This document shows, piece by piece, positions 53,826 to 64,000 of a stretch of 64,000 nucleotides of DNA. Positions within the stretch are counted from its first letter, which is position 1. Each line of letters begins with the position of its first letter. The notes beneath the pieces are model-generated. The model was given only the letters and a program-made list of their open reading frames with translations. It was not told the DNA's origin and made no database searches. A program made the position numbers and the translations under genes. Origin of the DNA: Chrysomallon squamiferum (lineage: Eukaryota; Mollusca; Gastropoda; Neomphalida; Peltospiridae). The DNA lies in contig CM022670.1 in assembly GCA_012295275.1 (NCBI GenBank), positions 19,376,698 to 19,440,697 on the forward strand. Reading direction: 5' to 3'.

Positions 53826-55353
53826 ATTTGTGTGTTGGAAGTACTTTAATTTTTTGACAGAAATAATTATATTTATACATTTTGAATCTGAAATACACAT
53901 TCAAATCTTATTTAGATTACATCTCTCTCTCTCTCTTATTTTCCACACACATACACACACACACACACACACAAACATATTTACGCATATACATAGACAA
54001 ATACACAACCACACACAGTTCTGATATTACATAGATCATTTCATATAGCTTTTTTGCACTTTCAGGGAATTAATTAAAATTGATATCATTTTGTCAGTTG
54101 CTGTTTAGTGTTTCAAATTAGATCAGAATTCTTTGTAACTGGAACTATAATAGGTAAAACTAGAATTTTTAAGGTTTCTTTTTTTTTTTATCACCAATAT
54201 CATCACATCACGTATGTTTTTACCGCATACCACAACGCCACAGGACTTTGGCATTTGTCAGGAAGTAAAGACAGCCTACAAACTAGCCCCTAATCATTGC
54301 CCGCGGTTGCTTTTTCAGTGGAGACAACATAGCAACGGCATGTCATCAAAGGACGTAGATACCCTCTAATACAATTTGATCGATTCGTGATATGCAATTA
54401 CTCTCACTCGCCAGACTAGTTCAAGATTAACAGACTTGGCCTATTATCACAAAGTAATGAATGTAGCCTTAAGAATGATTTAGAGCTTTAAACGTAAGAT
54501 CTTTTAAAGTTTCCCTTTTTGCTCGAAATTTCAAATTCGGTTGGCTGAATAATTTAACTTATCTCTTCACTTAAATTGGAATCAGTTACTTCGCCTTTGT
54601 TTCGAAAGCTGATCTACTTGTAGGGCAAGTAAGGAATACTTTAAAGTTTCTGAGGTTAGTGAACCCTATAGAAAGAAAATGTAACTCTTTGTCTGTCACA
54701 GTCCAGCCAAATAGTGATTCAATTATCTAAAGACTTTAGTTAGGCATAAAATGAACACAGAAACACGAGTACTCTCTAATGAAATGACTCGAAGTCTTAT
54801 AAATAACGGCTTCCAGCTCTACTGCTGAAATTTTTCAATACGGATTCGCACTGCAACAATTTGGTTATTTATATATATGTGACAAGACTTTAATAAACTG
54901 CGTGTTTTTTTATGTGTTTTTTTTTTGTTTTTTTTTATATGCCAATACAATCACAAGTTGTGTCTAAAAAAATCATAAGATGCATAACACCTTTTACTTT
55001 TAATCGGCAGTGTTTTCCTAAATTTGTATTACAAAGCTCCTCAAGTTTTCATTAAATATTAATATTTTATATTTCCAAAGCGTAACACAATTACGATTTT
55101 TTGTTCTTTCGATTAAGATTATTTTCACAGACTTCATAAATATGGGTCGATAGTGGATGCGATATTAAAATAATTCCTAGAATTCACTTAACTCAGAGCT
55201 GTCTATATAAATATTTATGAATTGAAATATGTTCACCTGAAGATACGTCTTGGCTCCTGGCGCTCTCGTTTTGAAATGCACAGACAGAACTGGAAACACG
55301 AAAATGTTAGCCATGATCCCAGCAGCGTACCAGAAAGGTCCAGCAATTCCATT
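50707..55353 (-). CDS. DUR3: DUR3-like SSF transporter, copy 2 (5' exons not seen in window)
   Basis: Paralogue of the gene at 28069-41513 on the opposite strand. Exons, 5' to 3': 55353-55237, 53752-53116, 52893-52728, 52138-51717, 51365-50707 (TGA at 50709-50707), with AG/GT borders and junction phases 0, 1, 2, 1, exactly as in exons 3-7 of copy 1. The visible protein is 666 residues. It shares NGIAGPFWY, SVHFKTRAPGAK, GGLGTTFYVSYFNAV, CDQASWQSRIAAKP, STGSGEVMAISSIIVYDIY, IDLNW and AYIGGA with copy 1. The Cys/His-rich insert is present (separate entry). The C-terminal tail is unrelated in sequence to that of copy 1. Exons 1-2 were not found on the minus strand up to 64000, so the gene probably extends beyond the right edge. 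Function as a urea or related solute symporter is inferred from the family. Confidence 0.86.
51717..52138 (-). CDS. DUR3: Copy 2 exon equivalent to exon 6: Cys/His-rich insert
   Basis: The exon starts AG|AGCTAAT and encodes HCMLCGK, DYCTC, KCEEC and YKCTTHG in that order: C-x2-C-x21-C-x-C-x5-C-x2-C-x19-C-x2-H. The ligand pattern matches copy 1 residue for residue, while most other insert residues differ. Membrane segments WCIVWVTIAIVPLG and GAIVTIPCFPPVLLAIMWV follow. Confidence 0.75.
53775..53822. repeat. (TA)n(TG)n compound microsatellite
   Basis: About 14 bp of TA followed by about 33 bp of TG, 20 bp upstream of a transporter exon on the minus strand. Read on the transcribed strand it is (CA)n(TA)n. 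Confidence 0.95.
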
Positions 55354-55554
55354 CTGAAAATAACAATAATGGAAATGATAATGATGATGTTGATGACAAA
55401 GATGACAACAACAACAACAACAACAACAGCAGCAACAATAACGACAATAATAATAATAATCGACATCATCATTAAAATAATTTGAAAAAATCATCTTGTT
55501 TACAGTTGAGGTTATAGTATATATGTATGAGTGGGTAGCTGTTCCTGTTTGTGT

Positions 55555-55745
55555 ATACATCTATATATATATGTATGTGTGTATATATATATATGTATAT
55601 ATGAATGAATGTATGTATATGTATGTATGTCTGTGTGTATATTTGTATGTACGTATGTATATTTGTTCGTACGTACGTATGCCTATATGAATGTATGTAT
55701 ATATGAATACACCTATGTATGCACGTATGTATGGTTGTGTGTAAG
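55555..55745. repeat. (ATGT)n tract
   Basis: ATGT/TATA/GTGT repeat of about 190 bp within presumed intron sequence. Confidence 0.9.
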
Positions 55746-56729
55746 TATGTTTATACATAACCAATTATAATAGTGCGCATTAATTGCAGACACTTTTTAA
55801 ATTAATTCTCTGCTTTATTAGCATCAGGTATTCACAGTAACATTTACAGATAACAGGAAAGAGAAAAGAAAAGAAAATTTTGTTGACCCAAATCAAGTTA
55901 GCGTTAAAACGAAAGTTTAGTGTAATTTGGCATGTTGTATTGTGTGTGCTTAGGATGTTAGTCCAGTGTAATATGTATCATCATTATCGTTATCATCATT
56001 TCGAGATTACATCTAAATCCTTTACAGTTTTCTCCATATTTTCAATTAATCCAGGTTACACAAAAATACAAAAGTCTTATTTGAAAATAGACCTTAAATA
56101 TTCGATCAGCGTATTCGCACAGAGGCTTTTTGAGGTTAATATTAAGTATCAGTGTTTGTTTAACAGTTTTCACGGGTTTTTCTAATATTTAACGTTTCAT
56201 GCTTGGATAGTTAAATTTTATTCGAGTTGTTCGCTGGCGATGAATGTTCCAAGAGCAACGTTAAATGAAATGTGATTTCAAGGGTAATTTTAGGACTGTG
56301 TTGAAAAAAAAAAAAAATCAATTAATCACGCTTGATTAAAAAGTATTAAGCCAAATCCAATAATTGAAATTACGATAGAGAAAAAAAAAAAAAATAAAAA
56401 TAAAAAGATAAAATATTTCAGTGAGAAAGAAAAGGAATGAAGAAGGTAGAAATGTAATGGAATCCGCCCTGATCTTAATTTTGGATAATATTTCTGTCCT
56501 TCAGAAAATAGAATTGTGTAATGGTTAAAAGCTAATGCATTGTGAATAAACAGTCCACAAGAACTGGACGTTTTCTGCAAGGAAAAGGAATTACCAAGCA
56601 TTTGCTAATGTTGTTAGTATTCAGTAATTCAATCACTTAACACTTTCGACACGTCATGTTTTTCAATCAACCGATTTTGTATTCGTAACGAACAAAACCC
56701 AGAGTCAGACGAACAGGGATAGTAATAAA

Positions 56730-56792
56730 AAGAACTAAAAGTAGTAATAATGGTGGTGGTAGTGCTAGGAACCATAGTAATAATGGTAATAA

Positions 56793-56824
<32 letters not shown>

Positions 56825-56905
56825 ATTGATGTGTAGTAGTAGTAGTAGTAGTAGTAGTAATTGATGTGTAGTAGTAGTAGTAATTGATGTGGTAGTAGAG
56901 TAATT
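56730..56905. repeat. (TAG)n triplet repeat with TAATTGATGTG interruptions
   Basis: Blocks of TAG triplets alternate three times with TAATTGATGTG, so the array has a higher-order unit. On the minus strand it gives poly-Tyr or poly-Thr ORFs, which are artefacts. Confidence 0.85.
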
Positions 56906-59847
56906 GATGCAGCGGCCAAAAGTAATTATATTTTAGTAGTAACAGTAGTCGTACTTTTAGAAGTAGTGGTAGATTTAGTAGCTGCAATGTGTTATAGTAG
57001 TAATATTGACCTAATAATGAATCAGGAAAAAAATCAGAAAAAACGAAACATTTAGAAATTTCGTCATGACAAAAACAAACAAAAAAAGGTAAAAGAAAAA
57101 TAACAAAATTAAATTAAAAAAATATAATATTCTCTTAAAGAAAGTTAAAAAAAAGAAGGAAAGCAATGAACACAAGAGAAAAAAGGAAAAACAAAAACGT
57201 ATTTCATCATAATTGGCGGATTTGCTAATGATTTGCTGCAGATATCGTTTTCCAAAATCTCGCGTTTTAATTCAGCTACCTTGTTTCGACTAAACACTTC
57301 TTTGTCGCTGACAAACTCACACATTAGTTTCCAGCACAGGTCAGTTTGACTATCACAGAGTCAACAGTTTGCTGGTAGTTCTTGTGTTAGGACGTGCTCG
57401 CAGGGATACTTTCGCAGTTTTCTCAAGACAAATGTTTTTCAGCTATCTGAGTTTGTAAACTCGCGTCATCAATATTTGACACAGATGTTTAAAGCACAGT
57501 TCTTTGAACACTCGCTGGGGCAGGAAATAAATCCTAGGTAGTACCGATCAGAACCGAGATTGTAATGATATGTAGCACCTGACAAAGATAGTGCACTAAG
57601 TAGCATATTTCGTGCTTAAATCTTATGTGAAGATCATCAGGAAATTAAATAAGAATATATAACAACAACGCACTGATTTAGCTAGCTATACCAGACTTGT
57701 TGGCGACATATATAAAAACAAAGAAAATCTTTCATTAAATCAGCTTCCTGAAAAACGAGTTCGAATTTCATATAATACAGCACTAATTCAAGATCTTGTT
57801 CTTTATAGTTAAATATAAAGTCTGTTTATTAAAATTTATTTAACTTAATGTTTAGAATATATTTTGAGGATAGGCAGAGAGGGAATCTTTTTTTTATTAT
57901 TGCCAAAAAGTGCAACCAACTATTTCTGATGTCTATTATAGAAGTCTTTTTTATTTTTCAATTAAAAAAAGAAAGAAAAAGAACGAAGGAAATAAAAAAC
58001 AAAAACAACAACAACAATAAAAAAAGAGAAAAAAACAGAAAGAAAAGAAAATTATTTATGTGCACCTTTCCACAGACAAGAAAATTAATACCACTACTTT
58101 TAGTATGCTGGTCATTATTAAACTCTACAGCTTTGATCCTGAAAACATTATTTTATGCTTGAGATTGTGACAGTTTTTAATGAGTAAATATTAAAGTATG
58201 CGGAAAAGATGTGTATTGTATCCACAAAAACATTATTAAAGTGTTTAATATTACACATTATATTATGAATTATGGGAAATGTTAAAACACATAATCACAG
58301 TTCCTGTCCGACATCTTTTGACATGTTCGTACAAAATAAAATAAAGAACTTTAAAGTAACACTGAAGAAAAAAAAAGTGGGTCGACAGATTAGTTTGGAA
58401 AATCCTCTGATCGTATAACCAGTCACATCTAGAATAAACAACAATTTTAATTTAATTCTGTTAAATCAATTTGTGTTCTCACATATTTCGAAAGCTAAAA
58501 CATACAGCCACTGTGCTAGAAGCCCTGACACTTTCAGTACAGCTTTCACAATTTTTCTTCTCAGACTACGTAGACCATTGATTCGTCTAAAATTTAAAAT
58601 CATTAAATGTAATTAGGTGAGTTATGATTTGACGATTAATCATTGTTTTGAAGGACTCGAAAAATTCATTGGCTATGAAAATACGTGATACGACACTTCC
58701 CAGGGGGCAGATAATCTAAAGTTGATCGACATCCAGAAGAGGTCAACTAGATTAATAAATGTTCAATAAATTTAGATATCCCCATTGATTGGGTTCGAGA
58801 GATCGTCTGAAATGACAGTGTGCAGATATTGGGGATTTGACAATGTATTTACAAGGCTATAGCTCCTGCCAGTAAATTCCATGCCGTGGTTTATGCCGGT
58901 TTCATTGCTTGTATGATGTATTAAGGCATTTACTGACATATTTTTTTCTGTGTCAGTAGTATGGACGCATAAAAGTTTTCCCGTGAAGTTTAATTTAATG
59001 AGACGAGCGTGGCAAAATAATAAAACATTATTTATATTTTATGATACTGATTTTAAGAAGAAAGGAAAAGAATTTTAAGATAAAAAAAACTTCTCCCTAT
59101 TTTTTCCAGAAACTTAAAATAATAATTATTTCGAGCATAAATGGTAAAACTTTTAAATATATAACAGCGGAGAAACTAAAGAAAGAAAGAAAGGGGAAAA
59201 TGTGAGAGACAGGATATAGAAAGAAATTTTGAAGCTTTGTCTCTTTCAGTGCTTTGGTTATATATAAAGATGGAATTTTGCTACATACATAGTGATGGAT
59301 AATGAAATAGGCAGAATAAGAAGTAAAGTTTTGCTCTTGTTAAAGGAAGTTAGACTCAGTTCTTTTTCTTAAACTGCAATTGAAAAATGGAGAAAAAAAT
59401 ACACAGAGAGAGAGATGGAGAAATATGGAGAGAGATAGAGAGATAGAGATAGAGATAGAAATAGAGATAGATATAAAGATAGATAGAGAGAGAGAGAGAG
59501 GATTTAAGAAGATACAAATTATATTGTCATTCGGTGGACCATCAGGCTAGAACACTGATCATTATTTCATCTTCCACGTTTATTGTTAGGTCGATTTGTC
59601 TTCGGTTGTTTTGATTAACTATATCGATAAGAGCCACTTCGTAATCTGTCCACGTTTTAAAACTTTGACTCATGCTGTTGCGATATTTCTACAGGGACCT
59701 GACCTTTCGTTGACTTCAGGCGCCATATATTTTATATTATACATGATATGTTTATTAACGTATCTGTTTACCCTAAAGGCGCAAATGAAATCAAATTTTA
59801 TGAATTTTTATTAAGTTTTAAGAAGAGACACACACATATATATTCGT

Positions 59848-59957
<110 letters not shown>

Positions 59958-60188
59958 GAAAATAAGAGCAGTATTAATAGTCTTTATTGGCAGTTGTTAT
60001 AAAAAGCAAAAATAACAGAATGAAAAATGATTAGTATTATTATGTATGGACTGCAGATCGGTTGTGATGCCAATTCAGAATAGCTTCAATAAGCATAGTT
60101 GGGTAAAAGGACACAAAACAAATCCCTACAGGAAAGGAAACTTTAAATTATCCCAAACTGTTCAATTTCATGTTTATTATGGCCGTAC

Positions 60189-60219
<31 letters not shown>

Positions 60220-63200
60220 CAGATCGTATATGAAGGTTCACCAGAAATGTACTTTTCAAATACAATTACACCCATTTTCTGTACGTGCATTTCATTACTT
60301 CAGTTTTAGCGTTAGGAAACTTAAAATATAATGTCACTGATTTTTTCCTTCTTTTCTGCTCTTCTAAATATGATTTTTATTTATTACTGTCACAGGTGAT
60401 GCTGTTATTATTGTTATTAATTTTTCCCATATTGTTAGAACAAATTGATCCTTATGTGTAGCAATAATTGCCAAAGTTACCTTCAGAATCTTATGTTTTC
60501 TTTCATTCAAAATTATCAATTAATTATTTTCAAATGTTTTTAGTTTAAAACATAAAAAAGAAAATTAAAATTAAAAAACATCTAAAAGAAGAAAATAGTA
60601 AAAGCCGGAAATATAGAAATATAACAACTCCGCTCCCCTCTCCCCAAAAAAGGAGAAAACGAAAACAAACAAATAACAAAACCCACCCCAACAAAATAAA
60701 GAAAGAAAAACCAACTGCAAAAAACTCACCAAAAACAAAAACAGCAACAAAAACAGAAGCAAAACAACTTTCTATTTTAAAAGCTTTATGAAATCTAATG
60801 TTTCAAAACTGTTAGAAATCTTTCCATTATCTTGTAATATTTATATCCATGCTTTATTCTTCTTTCATATCCAAACCAGAGTATCTTACTTTCCATGACG
60901 TTCACAGACACTAATTTATCTTTACATTTAAGATTAATACAGAATAAAAATTGCTTGTAAATTCGAAAACTTATTATACTTTCGGCAACTTCTTTTATTA
61001 TGATTATTTTTTGACAGGTAGTTATTATAAAACATCTCGGTACAACACGTAATTAGGAAAAAATAATGAAAGTAATTCTATCTGACGTTAAAGAAAAAAA
61101 CGAAAAAAAAAAAAAAACCCACGCTGTTAGCCCCTGACTGTAGTGTATATAATCAGTTTACTTCACTACAATTACAGAAATGTACCCTTTACCCCTCATA
61201 CCCTCCACCCTCCCATACAACAACAACATCAAAAGAAAATATTTTGACATTAAAATTTAGTTGAAATACTAAGTATGCTGGGTTTTTTTTTCTTTTTTTC
61301 TTGCTCAGGAACAGGAAGGAAGTGCAAAGCTTACTAAAATAAACACAAATTTAGAAAACTACACACTCGATTTCTGTTACTTTGATCTTATATTTCCTTT
61401 AGTATATTTTTTAATTAAAGTTTTTATTTTTTTAAATCATCTTTTTCACTGATCTAAAATCATAAAAGGAAGATTTTAACACTTGAAACATCTAACGAAC
61501 AGCAGTGGTAGTGGTTATCGCAAAAAAGAACTTCCTCTCAGATTCACTCAACATATAGCACGGTTTAGAACTGTATGTAAAATTAGCTCTTTATATATAA
61601 TGAGAACGAAAAAAAAAATAATAAAAGAAAAAATAATAATAATATATAAATAAATAGAAAACAAAATTATAGAAACAAAAATACAAAAAATAAGAAAAAA
61701 GAAAAGAAAAATAGACAAATTTTCACACAGGCTTGTTAGTTTTACCTTTAAAATATTTAAAATATTTTAGGGGAGCGAAATATCATTTGCAGATTTCAGT
61801 AACCTAATTTCTTAATCGGATGTTTTAATAGTAATATGTGGATCGGTACTTAGAACACTAATGATACATTTCTCTGGTTTATTTTATTGATTAAAGTCAA
61901 GGATATTTTATATTTTCCACTTTCCATAAGAATGCACATATCAAGATTTTAACTAAACAGTCGATGGAACAGTTTGGATCGGGAAATAGCCAAACGGGTG
62001 AAGTAGGAAGAAAGTAGAATTCCTTTAGCTTAGCTTCTTGAGGAGTAATATAGTTAGCAAGCAGCTATAAATCACTGGATTAAATAAATTATTTAATATT
62101 GTTTAATATACCTCACTTAATTTACCGTGAGTCATTCAGTAAATATCTGTTTTAGGATCATTAGACCTGGGAACGGCGTGGCTAAATTCATTCCATAACA
62201 ATTACATTAATTACCTTAGTAAATAATAGTATGTTAATATTAAACCAGGAAATTAACTGAAGCAATTTGCCAACGCCTTCTTGATATTAAAGCAGATATC
62301 GTAATTATAAATATGTAGAATGTACGGACATTATTATTATTACTGTGTGTCTTTATTTCCGCAATACTTTACAGATATACACTACAACTATTTACTTTCA
62401 AGGGAATGTACTTTTCTTAAAACCGATGATTATTTTCCTGTATAAAATCAGCTTAAGCAATAATCACTGTTCAGTACTTTACAACAAAACAACACGAGCC
62501 ATATACAAACAATCGTTGAATCTTTTAAGCTAATCGATCCTTCTTTGGACCTTTCTATTTATATATGAAAGATATTGTTTGTAGATAAAACTGAGTTAAT
62601 ACAACAAACGACTTCTCTTGCTTGCAATGTGATTATCAGTGATTCTATTAGAAACATCAATGACGAATACAAAAGAAGGCAAAGATCACTGTGTGTCAGG
62701 TACAAAGTAAAGTGTGGAGTGAGACTACTTCCGCTCTTCTCTAATAAAGAAGAAGGAAAATACTTGAACGTCTGTTGCCAATGTCAACATATCTGCTTAT
62801 TCTTCATTCACGACGGTTTGGAGTTCGTTAGGCGGGAAGAAAAACTAATCACATTGGATCGTCTTCAGGCGAATGCAGATTTTAACTAGATTTACTCGCA
62901 TAGTTACCCTGTACACAAATAACTAATGCTAAATTATCAAGAAAACAAAAATGATTTGATCTAGTTGAAAAAATTATTTCGATCTTGAAAACAGCTGAAC
63001 GGAATAGGTTTGTTTAACAAGATATTTAAATGTACAGAATATTTAAATATAACAACTATGTTAAAATATTCTGCGCTTCATCTTTGATCTCTGTGTTGAA
63101 CAGAACTAAGTTGAATGGAAATGTCTGACAATTTAAAATAAATGTTTAACAATATCTAAACACATTTTCAATGTTAAAGGCTTTGTATTACTTTTTTTCT

Positions 63201-63283
63201 TTATATAATCATATGATAAGAGTGATAAAAGAGGAAACCAGTTACCGAAATTCTACGATGCTATTCTAACAACAATAACAACA

Positions 63284-63305
63284 ACAAATAATAATAATAA
63301 TAATC

Positions 63306-63342
<37 letters not shown>
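63284..63342. repeat. (AAT)n microsatellite
   Basis: AAT run of about 18 units with one CAT interruption. Confidence 0.95.
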
Positions 63343-63343
<1 letters not shown>

Positions 63344-64000
63344 TTGTTGAAATATTAACTGTAAAATAGACGTTTTTATAAATGGTTTTTACTAATTCAT
63401 ATTCATAATTACAAATAAAAAAGAAAAGCGACGATATTTCTTCTTCTATTTTATTTATTAAAAAAAACAGAAAACAAACAATAACGACAACAACAAAAGC
63501 AACAAAAGCCCGAACATAATCCATATTTACAGTGTAGAAATTTAAACTGAACAGTAGAATAATTTTAAAAAATAATTTTTGTTGAAATTGATTAGGTGGC
63601 ACATTTTTAAAATACATTTTTATAATGATCCATAATTCTAAATTATAAAATATTTATTTTTATTTAGTTATTATTATTTGCTTGTGACATATTTATGTTT
63701 GCACATATTTACAATATAAACTGCATAACAGACCTTCGGATATGGTTATTTTGTGTTGTTGTTGTTGTAATGATTCCAATAATTGCAGTGCGTCGAAATA
63801 TAAATTATACGAAATTATCGATTTTATTTTGTGACCCATATTTACGCTTGACAAAATTCCAATAAAGGCACATCAGAAGACGTAAAACTGCAATTAATTT
63901 TTTTTCTTTGCCTTCAGGGCTGGTGTACAAAGTTAAGCAATAATCAGTTTCCTCGGCAAACCACTGACTCCCCATTAAAGTATAACAGTACCAATTTATC

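Overview
This window looks like nuclear DNA from an AT-rich, intron-rich invertebrate. I favour a mollusc and consider a cephalopod plausible. Genes have short exons with GT-AG introns. Non-coding DNA is full of long (GA)n/(CT)n, (ATAC)n, (AAT)n and (TA)n arrays, and there are tRNA-derived SINE-like pieces and a decayed Mutator-like DNA transposon. The species call is an inference; the gene calls rest on protein motifs.

Left block (1-9.4 kb): the 5' two thirds of a histidyl-tRNA synthetase gene runs on the minus strand and leaves the window at its left edge. It has a WHEP-type cytosolic first exon, a separate first exon that reads as a mitochondrial targeting peptide, and a third possible first exon. 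All are compatible in phase with the same common exon 2. Head to head with it lies an intronless BUD23-like methyltransferase ORF on the plus strand. It has an unusual N-terminal extension and lacks the usual basic C-terminal tail.

Region 9.4-28 kb holds no gene I can recognise. It carries many microsatellites, an eight-copy minisatellite of about 40 bp at 18.65-18.94 kb, a SINE at 23.9 kb and a long triplet-repeat tract at 25.8-26.2 kb.

Region 28-55.4 kb holds two paralogous genes for DUR3-like (urea/proton symporter type) SSF/SLC5-superfamily transporters. They are arranged tail to tail. The plus-strand copy (seven coding exons, 28069-41513) appears complete. The minus-strand copy (50707-55353) shows five exons that match exons 3-7 of the first, with identical intron phases; its first exons are not visible in the window. 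Both proteins carry a Cys/His-rich insertion, CxxC-CxC-CxxC-CxxH, in the loop where the plant DUR3 protein has only a short linker. I regard this as the most interesting feature of the window. Intron 4 of the first gene carries a decayed Mutator-like element with terminal inverted repeats.

Region 55.4-64 kb is probably the first intron(s) or 5' flank of the second transporter gene; it holds simple repeats and no recognisable gene. No rRNA gene, intact tRNA gene, CRISPR array or prokaryotic feature was seen.
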